A stretch of DNA of 64,000 nucleotides, taken from the NCBI RefSeq assembly GCF_004343585.1, contig NZ_SLYW01000003.1, positions 124,001-188,000 on the forward strand, given 5' to 3'. Shown in pieces: positions 56,401-63,652 of the stretch. A program made the position numbers and the translations under genes. Under the pieces are notes generated by a model that saw only the letters and a list, made by a program, of their open reading frames with translations, did no database searches and was not told the origin of the DNA. Numbering within the stretch: position 1 is the stretch's first letter; each line of letters begins with the position of its first letter. The DNA is from Neorhizobium sp. JUb45. Its GTDB lineage: Bacteria > Pseudomonadota > Alphaproteobacteria > Rhizobiales > Rhizobiaceae.

Positions 56401-59400
56401 CATGATCGACGGCATGTTCCGCGCCTACACGGATTTCCTGCAGAAGCTGGCTGTGGATGACACGCTCTGGGGGGCGCTCGTGCCCGACATGCGCCCCGAG
56501 ACGGATCGCCTTCTGGCGGCAAGCACCCAGACGATTGCGGAGCGGCCGCAAGGCGTGTTGATGCCGGATCTGCTGCAGCACTCGGCGAGTGCCATGGCCG
56601 CCAACACCGCCATCTTCAGCCCACAAGGTGATCGCACCTACGCCTCTCTGCGGACGGATGCGAACCGCCTTGCCAACCACCTGATCGCCCTCGGTCTTCA
56701 GCCATCGCAGCCGGTCGCGGTCGTCATGCCCCGCCAGCCGGATGCGGTTCTGTCGGCGCTCGCCATTCAGGCTGCCGGCGGCTGCTATGTACCCGTCAAC
56801 GGCGATTACGAAAACGAGCGGCTGATCGCCATCCTGCAGGATCTTTCGCCCTTTGCCGTGCTGACCCATGGCCCGGCACCTACCCTTCCGGCAGAATTTT
56901 TGCGTATCGATCTGGCCAGTCTTTCGGTCACGGATCTGCCCGATACGACGCCGGAACAGCGCCAGACCGAAAAAGACCTCGCCTATATCATCTACACATC
57001 CGGAACGACCGGCCAGCCCAAGGGCGCCATGCTCGATCACCGCGGCCCGCTCAACACGATCTCCGCGCTGATCCGCCGACTTGGCGTCACCGAACGCGAC
57101 CGCACGCTGTCGCTATCGGCCTTCCACCACGACATGTCGGTGTTCGACATCTACGCGATGATGGCAACCGGAGGCGCGATCGTGCTTCCGGATCAGGACC
57201 GCTCCAAGGATGCCATGCATTGGCTCGATCTCGTTTGCGAGCACCGGCCGACCATCATCAACGCCGTTCCGGCCTTCGTCTCCATGCTGCTCGATGCGCA
57301 GGCGCTGCGCCAGATCGATCTTCCAGCCCCGCGCCATGTGATGATGGGCGGCGACTGGATCCCGCTGGAGCTGGTGCGCCGCCTGAAAGCGTTGTGGCCG
57401 ACATGCGAGATCCACAGCATCGGCGGGCCAACCGAAACCGCCATCGTCTCGGCCTACTACCACCTGAAGCAGATCGATCCGGCCTGGACAAAAATCCCTT
57501 ACGGCCGTCCGCTCGAAAACCAGACATGCCGCATCCTCAACACCGCGGGGCAGGATTGCCCGATCAGTGTGGTCGGCGAAATCTGCACCGGCGGTCTGGC
57601 CATGTCGCTCGGTTATTGGGGCGACGAGGTTCGCACGGCGGAACGCTACCGCATCCACGCGTCCAGCAGCGAAAAACTGTTCCATACCGGCGACCTCGGC
57701 AGGCTGAACCCGGATGGCGAAATCGAGATCGTCGGGCGCATCGACAGCCAGCTGAAGATCAGCGGCATGCGCATCGAGCCGAGCGAGATCGAGGCCGTAC
57801 TGGGCGAACATTCTCACATCGCCGATGCCGCCGTCATCTATGGCGGGTCGCCGCTGAAGCAGTTGCATGGGTACTTCACCCCTTCCAGCGACGCACCGGC
57901 GAACGGTTCGCATAGTGACGGCGACAATGGCTGGCACCGTGCGCTGACGGTGGGAGACTGGGCCTGCAACGACCTGTCGGAGGATTTCAATCTCGACGAC
58001 TACGGCAGCCATTTCGACAATATGGAACAGCTCAGCACCTGGGTGATGCTGGCGACCATGCAGGCGGCGGGACATTTCTGCACTGCCGGTGATACGGCCA
58101 CGACTGGCGATCTCATCGCCTCGCTGAAGGTGATCGAGAAATACAAAAAGCTGTTCGTCAGCTGGCTCGATGTGCTTGAAAGCGATGGCTATCTGCAACG
58201 GAGCGGCGCCACCTATCGCGCCACCGATCGTATTGCCCTTGCCGAACGGCTGCCATCCCTGAAGGCCCGTATCGCCGCCCGCGCCACGCAGGGTGCCGAT
58301 TATGACCGCCGCATCTGGTCGCTTTACGAGCGCTGCATCGCCGAGCCGCAGGCGCTGTTGCAAGGCCGGCTCAATCCGCTGGAACTGATGTTCGAAGGTG
58401 GCCGCACCGATTTCGTCGAAAGCTGGTACCGCGAAAACCCCGTTTCGAAACATTTCAACATCGTCGCTGGCGAAACGGTGCGCGGCCTGTTCGAAGATGC
58501 CGACCCCGACCGCACGATCCGCATTCTCGAATTCGGTGCGGGTATCGGCAGCGTCACGCATGATATCCTCAAGGCCCTGCCGCACGAAAACTTCACCTAC
58601 GCCTTCACCGACCTGTCGCGCTACTTCCTCGACAATGCGCAAAAGATGTTCGCTGACTGGCCGCAGATGCATTTCGGCCTGTTCGACATCAACCAGGATC
58701 CGGCCCTGCAGGGGTTTGACCTCGGTTCCTACGACCTCATCATCGGCGCCAACGTTCTGCACGATGCGGCGGACGTCAATCGCAGCAGCCGGCTGGTGCG
58801 TTCTCTTTTGAAACCATCGGGTCATCTGCTTCTCGTCGAAGGCACCCGCAATCCGCGCTTCCAGCTGGTCAGCCTCGGTTTTGTCGAGGGGCTGAGCCAT
58901 TACGAGGACGAGCGGCTGGAAACCAACCTGCCTATGCTTGATGCAAGCCGCTGGCAGACGGTGCTCGGCGGCGCAGGCTTTGCCCTGCAGGCCGCCTTGC
59001 CGAAACCCGGCAATCCGGTCGAGCGCATGAACTATCACGTAATCCTCGCCCAGAATGCAGCGACAGTGACCGTGATCGACCATGCCGAACTCGATATCTG
59101 GCTGAAGGCAAAGCTACCGGATTACATGGTGCCGCAGCGCTGGCACCAGCTTTCCGCCATGCCGCTGACGCTGAACGGCAAGGTGGATCGCACACGCCTG
59201 CAACAGGCCGTCGAGCTGGAAGTGCAGCCGCCCGAGCAGAGCGAGGATCCGCTGGCCGAAGGTTTGCAGACCCGGCTTGCCGGTCTCTGGCAGGAAATTC
59301 TGGGTCAGCAAATCATCTCGGCATCGGCAAATTTCTTCGTGCTTGGCGGGGATTCACTGCTGATGACGCGGCTTTCGAGCCTGCTGCAGCATCATTTTGG

Positions 59401-59530
59401 CACCGCACCTGATCTCGCCTCTCTGCTGCGCAACCCACTCCTGAAGGATCAGGCCCGTCTGATTGCCGAAATCGCCGGTAAAGAGGGGGCGCTGGAAGAC
59501 GACGAAGCCTTCGAAAGCGGAGTTATCTGA
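50429..59530 (+). CDS. Hybrid PKS/NRPS megasynthase, KS-AT-KR-ACP-Cy-A(MT)-PCP (HMWP1-like)
   Basis: A 3033-residue assembly-line enzyme. Ketosynthase: Cys174 in QTACSSS, then EAHGTGT and KGNVGH. Acyltransferase: Ser610 in GHSVGE, with AFHS near 710 favouring malonyl-CoA. Ketoreductase: AGFGAVG near 1220 and Tyr1357 in YNVAN. ACP: Ser1514 in GVDSL. Cyclisation domain: D1716-x4-D1721-x2-S1724. Adenylation domain: YTSGTTGQPKG near 2188 and NGKVDR near 2915. A methyltransferase is inserted between A8 and A9 (EFGAGIG at 2701). PCP: Ser2976 in GGDSL. The C-terminal tail is acidic (EDDEAFES). The module extends an incoming acyl chain by a reduced malonyl unit and adds a methylated thiazoline or oxazoline. 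Unlike HMWP1 it has no methyltransferase in the PKS module, has its own A domain and lacks a thioesterase. Confidence 0.93.
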   Translation: MTAEPIAIIGMTCRFPDAPDIATFWRNLTGDHEAVRPLEPAEMERQGIDPSLLENPDYVNAGTVVADADRFDHAFFGYSPREAELMDPQHRLFLEECRKLMDIANLTRSDLKIGAFAGCRQSTYQSLLPPIRAEEITRTDSFQQLMGNDKDYLVTRAAYKLNLTGPAMTVQTACSSSLVAVHQAIESLLRRECDAALAGGVAISFPQGSGYFRQQGMIFSEDGHCRPFSAEGTGIVAGNGLGLVALKRLAEAQRGGDVVHAVILGSAVSNDGSAKIGYTAPGRAGQQRAIREALSRSGVSPIEIGMLEAHGTGTPLGDPVEIDAISEIYRAAEVKPQTIAIGSVKGNVGHLDTAAGIASLIKTVLAVKSAAIPTSLHSTPHNPRIGFPNTPFQPAEETTAWPDRFERRIAAVSSFGIGGTNCHMIVAEPGVSEGATDRSDCEDHILVWSAHSEAALQHGLPALVQTLDDSGLAAQCATAALRRQHYPYRAAVTGRTAEELKAAMSAIKPMRASAGGRVAWMFSGQGSQFTAMGKRLRDENPSFREAFDTCVAGFAANGIEDLDDVINDPARAADLDRTLYTQPALFSWHYAFSQMLIDWDLRPDLVFGHSVGEFAAAVTAGMLALHDAIRLVAMRARLMENATEAGAMLALSLPQAELEAVLQNHPGIGIAAINGPDRFSLSGRIAEIDTLSIELTERKVAHRRLGVNRAFHSATMEAIEMPFKAACPVADFGAPECDMLSTLTADLLNPGSLDADYWYRQLREPVRFLDAAQRLADLDIDQVIEIGPDASFSRLLTACDIPASAAALTAKSADDPASVIAALYRLGHEAPLENHYRSRNFGLASLPPVSLMGTRIWPETLPKTARPTENKSALETLFAPLRAPFSARKAAVQFGFERPLPITARPLAGTDHRGFLGHGKLALALAAGAVEAEYRPAAAPALPTAATTPLADWLAAATAAGNTIATAWLSADWRQASDVREVEGRVFLSDGRRCVAWLDMGEPEIAAEQMPVQLWQWRWNEVARLYQQKLSASSIATREEWLIVGDGAVADEIAAMGRWIGHNVLQSGQPLDGAFSQIIDCRALGDATEFTVGTTAVTAALNRALGWLRHGLAHPACRITTLVANACDPQTGNPAGPNWATMQLWRSLRNEHPHLPMTCVDIADGKDIEALTGHLDHLHDLGTTLALRGGKLYEPAIEAAIAREDHSPIDWGSRPATLIAGFGAVGRELAFWLANQGCRHLVIILHRAPDAAQEACIAELKARGTTVDMLHASLTDAADLRAAVTNLGVSIGQVFHTAHAGGSALLSEETLERFATGVTVKIEGSLALYQAVSDQPLALFCLFSSAASLLAMPGAAYNVANAWQDAFAQHLRDQGVPALSIAWGQFAMDRRAEKLEQLGKTSLKPIPAATGFAIMNGLLKDGVTGLVPISVDAVALAAATGGMPATRSLLRPLLDTRNEAREEVEFELTLDGLSESERSEKIAAYLRAIIGKRLKFDSDALDIDRPLTEQGVDSLVFLELVHIINGRFNLSLPPTAGYEYGTIAALSAHIAGLTEKTTDDIDFSRQLAKGNIEIIDRPEERFEPFPLTDLQQAFWVGRKGGMRLGAVSCHEYLEIELDDLNVSALETAWNRLIARHEMMRCVITPAGQQQILKKAPHYEITQRDLTVLCEQEREETLNGIRERMSYQVFDPQVWPLFELTTSHLPGGATRIHLDMDLLVFDIQSFRVVFGELATLLANPEASLPDLSLSFRDYVLAEDAARQGPAWDKARDFWLEKLETFPLAPELPLRRKPEEVARPTFRTLDHRLSSSHWKQFQAKASECGLTASGALLTAFSQVLATYSKAPEFTLNVTYFNRKNVHRQVMDICGDFTSLMLLPVEARGQENFIDAAKRTQNDLWQALAHREFNGIRLMRELGRQRNGGADGIDMPVVFTSMIGMDFDDPNRADWPLTSRQVFQINQTPQVWLDYQATEYGGALVTRWFIADDLFEPRMIDGMFRAYTDFLQKLAVDDTLWGALVPDMRPETDRLLAASTQTIAERPQGVLMPDLLQHSASAMAANTAIFSPQGDRTYASLRTDANRLANHLIALGLQPSQPVAVVMPRQPDAVLSALAIQAAGGCYVPVNGDYENERLIAILQDLSPFAVLTHGPAPTLPAEFLRIDLASLSVTDLPDTTPEQRQTEKDLAYIIYTSGTTGQPKGAMLDHRGPLNTISALIRRLGVTERDRTLSLSAFHHDMSVFDIYAMMATGGAIVLPDQDRSKDAMHWLDLVCEHRPTIINAVPAFVSMLLDAQALRQIDLPAPRHVMMGGDWIPLELVRRLKALWPTCEIHSIGGPTETAIVSAYYHLKQIDPAWTKIPYGRPLENQTCRILNTAGQDCPISVVGEICTGGLAMSLGYWGDEVRTAERYRIHASSSEKLFHTGDLGRLNPDGEIEIVGRIDSQLKISGMRIEPSEIEAVLGEHSHIADAAVIYGGSPLKQLHGYFTPSSDAPANGSHSDGDNGWHRALTVGDWACNDLSEDFNLDDYGSHFDNMEQLSTWVMLATMQAAGHFCTAGDTATTGDLIASLKVIEKYKKLFVSWLDVLESDGYLQRSGATYRATDRIALAERLPSLKARIAARATQGADYDRRIWSLYERCIAEPQALLQGRLNPLELMFEGGRTDFVESWYRENPVSKHFNIVAGETVRGLFEDADPDRTIRILEFGAGIGSVTHDILKALPHENFTYAFTDLSRYFLDNAQKMFADWPQMHFGLFDINQDPALQGFDLGSYDLIIGANVLHDAADVNRSSRLVRSLLKPSGHLLLVEGTRNPRFQLVSLGFVEGLSHYEDERLETNLPMLDASRWQTVLGGAGFALQAALPKPGNPVERMNYHVILAQNAATVTVIDHAELDIWLKAKLPDYMVPQRWHQLSAMPLTLNGKVDRTRLQQAVELEVQPPEQSEDPLAEGLQTRLAGLWQEILGQQIISASANFFVLGGDSLLMTRLSSLLQHHFGTAPDLASLLRNPLLKDQARLIAEIAGKEGALEDDEAFESGVI

Positions 59531-62500
59531 TGGAAGCTGTAGCCCCGATGACGCTCGCCGAATTGCAGCGGCAGATGCAGGAAAACCGCATCCGCCTGTG
59601 GGTGGCGGATGGAGAACTGCGGTATGCCGCCCCGCAGGGCAAGATGACGGCAGCGCTGCGTTCCGCGCTCGGTCATCACAAGACTGTGCTGATCAGCGAG
59701 CTTTCTCGCGAAGCGGCGACAATCACCGCGCAGCCGGACGCCCGCCACCAGCCCTATCCGATGACGGATCTGCAGCAGGCCTATTGGGTCGGCGAGCATG
59801 GCGGTTATGCGCAATCCGCCATCCCCTGCTTCTTCCATCATTGCCGTTTCGAACACATTGAGCCGGACGTTGTTCAGCAGGCATTGTTTCGCCTACAGAC
59901 CCGCCACGAAGTGATGACCGCGCGCTTTCTTGCGAACGGAACGCAGGTCATACCGAAGCCGGGCGATAACCCCTGCCTGTTGGCCGTCGAGGATTTTCGC
60001 GCACTTTCCGCAGACGAGGCCGAAAAGCGTCTCGAAATCCTCTGCGAAACCTATCCCGAAACACTGCCGTCACTGGAACAGGGCCCGCCGCTTGCCGCAA
60101 CGCTGGTGCGGCTGGCCGGCAGCGACCGCCTTCTGATCGCTTTCCGCCTGATCGCCATCGACGGGCCTTCACTCTCGATGATTTTTCGCGATCTGCTGCG
60201 CTACCTGTTCGAGCCAGATGGCGCGCAGGAGACGCCACCGCTTCTCAGCCATCGCGATTATGTGCTGGCGCTCAAGGCGGCATCGGCGCCCGAAAGTGTG
60301 AAATATTGGGATCGTACGCTACCGGCCCTGCCGCCACCGCCGCAACTGCCACTGACCGGTCATTCGCCACGCTGGTCGAGTTTTCGCCGACTGGCCGGAA
60401 AACTGGATGGCGAACGCTGGCAAAAATTGAAGGCGCGTGCCGCCGAACATGGCGTCACCGCAAACGCCGCCATGCTGGCGCTTTACGCTGCAATGCTGCG
60501 TCCGTTTTCGGCTCAACCGGATTTCACCCTGAACGTGCTTGCCAACTACCGGCCGTTCTCGTATCCGCAGATCGGCGAGATGACCGGCAATTGCTCCAAT
60601 ACCTCGCTGATCGACTGCGTTGACGGCGGCAGTTTTGCCGAACAGGCGCGCCGCATTCAGGCATTGATGGCCGAACGGCTGGCCCATGCTTCGGTCAGCG
60701 GCGTCTCCTTGATCCGTCGGTTACAGCTTGCCGCAGACACCGACGCGCCGGCTGCACCCTTCGTGTTCACCAGCGGTATCAGCAGCGGTCGCCCCAGCCT
60801 GCCGGCCGAACACACCAGCCGTTTCGAACTGCTGGGCAGCCATCTGCGCACGCCGCAGGTGTGGATGGACCATCAGGTGATCGAGAACCATGAGGGGCTG
60901 ATCTATTACTGGGATTATGTCGAACAGGTTTTCGCCGATGGCGTGCCGGAAGCAGTGTTTCAGCACTATCAAATGGCGTTGGACAGACTGGTCGAAAACC
61001 CGGCGGCATGGATAGACAGTAATCCTGCCGGCAGCGATACGACGCTTCCCCCTCTCGTCCCCGGCCATGCTCAGGACAGGGCAGAAACGCTGCCTCAGGT
61101 GTTCCTTTCCACAGCCGCCCGCACGCCGGATGCGATCGCCCTGCTTTCGAACGACGAAACGCTGACCTACGACGATTTACGCCTCCGGGCTGAGCGAATT
61201 GCTGCGACCCTCACCAATCGCGTTGCAAAACCTGGCGATATCGTCGCGATTGCCTTGCCGAAAGGTGCCGACCAGATCGCCGCCGTGATCGGCGTCAGTT
61301 TGGCCGGGCTCGTGTGGTTGCCGATCGACAGCCGCATGCCGGCCGAGCGTCGTGATGCCATTCTGCGCCATAGCGGCTGCCGCTGGCTGATTGCCGAAAC
61401 GGCGAATGTACTGCCGGACGGCGTCTGCAATCTGTCGCCGCAGGTTTTTGCTGAACTGCCAAACCCGGCCTTTGCGTCCGCGTTCGCGCGTCCTACCGAT
61501 CGCGCCTACATTATCTACACATCCGGTTCGACCGGCCTGCCCAAGGGCGTGGTTATCACCCATGGCGCGGCGCTTAACACCATCCGCGACATCAACCGGC
61601 GTTTCGACATCACCGCGGATGATCGCATTCTGGCGCTATCGGCGCTCAGCTTCGACCTGTCCGTCTTCGATATCTGGGGCGCGCTGGCCGCAGGCGCCGC
61701 CATCGTCGTGCCGCCCGACAGCGAGTTCCCGGATCCGGCAGCAACCCTTGCCGCCTGCGCCCGCCACGGCGTGACCGTGTGGAATTCGGTACCGGCGCTG
61801 CTCGACATGGCGCTGTCTGCGTCCACCGACGCACCGGTCAGCGCACTAAAAACGCTGCGCACGATCATGCTGAGCGGTGACTGGATTCCGCTGGCGCTTG
61901 CACAAAAGGTTCTGGTCGATTTTCCGGATGCAAAATTGTTCAGCCTCGGCGGCGCCACCGAAGCGTCGATCTGGTCGAATTTTTATCCGGTCACGGCAAT
62001 CGACCCGGCGTGGAAATCGATCCCCTACGGTTTCGGGCTATCCGGCCAGCAATTGCATGTGCTTGACGCCCATGGCCGCACCTGCCCGATCGGCGTAACC
62101 GGCGAGATCCATATCGAAGGGTTTGGGCTGGCCGAAGGTTACCTCAACGACGCCGAAAAGACTGCCGCCAGCTTTGTGGTTCATGAGAGCGGTCGCCGCC
62201 TGTATCGTACTGGCGATCTTGGGCGCATGCTGCCGGATGGCGCGATCGAATTTCTGGGCCGCAAGGATTTTCAGCTCAAAATCGGCGGGCATCGTATCGA
62301 GGCAGGCGATGTGGAAGCCAACCTCACGCGGCATCCGGATATCGATCAGGCTCTGGTCTTTGCAATGCCGACGCCGGGCGGCCATCCGATATTGGTCGCC
62401 TGCTATACCGGCCGGTCGATGCCATCCTCAGAACTGGGTGCGTGGTTGGGCGAGCGTCTGCCGCGATACATGGTGCCGGATCGCATCGTTCATCTGGACA

Positions 62501-62871
62501 CCCTGCCACTGAGCGCCAATGGCAAGCGCGACCGCAAGGCGGCAGTTGCACGTGTTGCTGCCATCCTGCCGGCTGGCGGAGACGGTAAATCCTCCGCCAC
62601 CGCGATTGCGCATGACCTGGCACCGCTTGCCGATCTCTGGGCAGAGGTCACCGGGCGCAAGCCTGTCTCTCCGGAAGAGGATTTTTTCCAGAGCGGCGGC
62701 AATTCACTGCTGGCCGTGCATCTGTCGCGGGCCATTTCGAAAACGTTCGGAGTCGAGGTCGGCCTTGTCACGATTTTCCGCGCACCGACGCTGGCCGCAA
62801 TGCGCCAGGCCATCGCCGCGCAGATGCCGGCCGACACTTCCTCATCACAGACCAGCGGAGCCGCTTCATGA
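59530..62871 (+). CDS. NRPS: docking-Cy(variant)-A-PCP, predicted cysteine-activating
   Basis: A 1113-residue single-module NRPS. Residues about 6-57 resemble a TubC-type docking domain (MTLAELQRQMQENRIRLW ... YAAPQGKMTAAL). The cyclisation-type domain has R206-x4-D211-x2-S214 where DxxxxDxxS is expected. The A domain (IYTSGSTGLPKG near 660) gives, by eye, pocket residues D-L-F-N-M-S-L-I-W, close to the cysteine code of HMWP2 and PchE/F. PCP Ser1059 lies in GGNSL. No thioesterase or condensation domain follows. The start overlaps the end of the megasynthase by one base (TGATG), so the two are coupled. It probably adds the final cysteine. Confidence 0.92.
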   Translation: MEAVAPMTLAELQRQMQENRIRLWVADGELRYAAPQGKMTAALRSALGHHKTVLISELSREAATITAQPDARHQPYPMTDLQQAYWVGEHGGYAQSAIPCFFHHCRFEHIEPDVVQQALFRLQTRHEVMTARFLANGTQVIPKPGDNPCLLAVEDFRALSADEAEKRLEILCETYPETLPSLEQGPPLAATLVRLAGSDRLLIAFRLIAIDGPSLSMIFRDLLRYLFEPDGAQETPPLLSHRDYVLALKAASAPESVKYWDRTLPALPPPPQLPLTGHSPRWSSFRRLAGKLDGERWQKLKARAAEHGVTANAAMLALYAAMLRPFSAQPDFTLNVLANYRPFSYPQIGEMTGNCSNTSLIDCVDGGSFAEQARRIQALMAERLAHASVSGVSLIRRLQLAADTDAPAAPFVFTSGISSGRPSLPAEHTSRFELLGSHLRTPQVWMDHQVIENHEGLIYYWDYVEQVFADGVPEAVFQHYQMALDRLVENPAAWIDSNPAGSDTTLPPLVPGHAQDRAETLPQVFLSTAARTPDAIALLSNDETLTYDDLRLRAERIAATLTNRVAKPGDIVAIALPKGADQIAAVIGVSLAGLVWLPIDSRMPAERRDAILRHSGCRWLIAETANVLPDGVCNLSPQVFAELPNPAFASAFARPTDRAYIIYTSGSTGLPKGVVITHGAALNTIRDINRRFDITADDRILALSALSFDLSVFDIWGALAAGAAIVVPPDSEFPDPAATLAACARHGVTVWNSVPALLDMALSASTDAPVSALKTLRTIMLSGDWIPLALAQKVLVDFPDAKLFSLGGATEASIWSNFYPVTAIDPAWKSIPYGFGLSGQQLHVLDAHGRTCPIGVTGEIHIEGFGLAEGYLNDAEKTAASFVVHESGRRLYRTGDLGRMLPDGAIEFLGRKDFQLKIGGHRIEAGDVEANLTRHPDIDQALVFAMPTPGGHPILVACYTGRSMPSSELGAWLGERLPRYMVPDRIVHLDTLPLSANGKRDRKAAVARVAAILPAGGDGKSSATAIAHDLAPLADLWAEVTGRKPVSPEEDFFQSGGNSLLAVHLSRAISKTFGVEVGLVTIFRAPTLAAMRQAIAAQMPADTSSSQTSGAAS

Positions 62872-63638
62872 CCTGCCTCCCCTTCAAGGACACAAAGCCT
62901 CACGCGAGCATCGATCTGTTCTGCCTGACCTATGCCGGCGGCAGCTCGGCGGTCTATCGCGACTGGGATCGCCTGTTTCCATCGTGGATCTCGGTGCGAC
63001 CGATCGAATATCCGGGGCGCGGCACGCGCATGGGCGAGCGGCTGGAAAACGATCCCGACCGTCTGGCGGGCGATATCGTCGAAGGATTGAAGCCGCACAT
63101 GAAGCGCCCCTTTGCCATTTTCGGCCACAGCCTCGGTGCGGCACTGGGTTACCGCATGACCCTGCTGCTGCAGGAAAAAACGCCGCCGCTTGCCTTCTTC
63201 GCTTCCGGCCGACACAGCCCGGCTTGCGCGGATCCGGCGCCGCAGCGGGCGCATCTCTGCGACGACGACCTGCTGGCCGAGGTGCGCTCGCTCAACGGAT
63301 CGCCCTCGGAAGTGCTGGAAAACCGCGAGTTGATGGCGCTGCTTCTGCCGATCATCCGCAACGACTTTCACATGAGCGAAGCGATCCGCGCCGAACGTGA
63401 TGCGCGGCGTATCACCTGCCCCCTGCATGTCTTCGGAGGTGTTGATGACCCGGAAGTGCCACCGCGGGGCATCGCCCAGTGGCGCAACGTGTCCGCCGAT
63501 GCGTTTTCGACCACGATGCTCGATGGCGACCATTTCTTCCTCCACCACGCCCAGCATGTGCAGGCGATCTCGGCGCGCATTGCGGATGTCCTGATGCCGC
63601 ACGCATCCGGGCAGACCGAAACGCGACGCCGCGCCTGA
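62868..63638 (+). CDS. Type II thioesterase (YbtT/PchC-like)
   Basis: A 256-residue alpha/beta hydrolase that removes misprimed acyl or aminoacyl groups from carrier domains. The nucleophile is Ser88 in GHSLGAALGYR. The acid and base are in FGGVDDPEVP and DGDHFFLHH. The N-terminal LFCLTYAGGSSAVYRDW and IEYPGRGTRMGE are classical for type II enzymes. The ATG overlaps the NRPS stop (ATGA). As no integrated terminal thioesterase is seen, it might also assist release, but its sequence fits the editing class. Confidence 0.93.
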   Translation: MTCLPFKDTKPHASIDLFCLTYAGGSSAVYRDWDRLFPSWISVRPIEYPGRGTRMGERLENDPDRLAGDIVEGLKPHMKRPFAIFGHSLGAALGYRMTLLLQEKTPPLAFFASGRHSPACADPAPQRAHLCDDDLLAEVRSLNGSPSEVLENRELMALLLPIIRNDFHMSEAIRAERDARRITCPLHVFGGVDDPEVPPRGIAQWRNVSADAFSTTMLDGDHFFLHHAQHVQAISARIADVLMPHASGQTETRRRA

Positions 63639-63652
63639 AAAGAGGAGAGACC

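Noticed and set aside
57113-59083. A 656-codon open frame on the minus strand
   Set aside because: Antisense to the A and methyltransferase region of the megasynthase, with shadow-type composition and no family resemblance.
62700-62871. Integrated thioesterase at the end of the NRPS
   Set aside because: Only about 55 residues follow the carrier serine and none form a GxSxG motif; the thioesterase is a separate gene.
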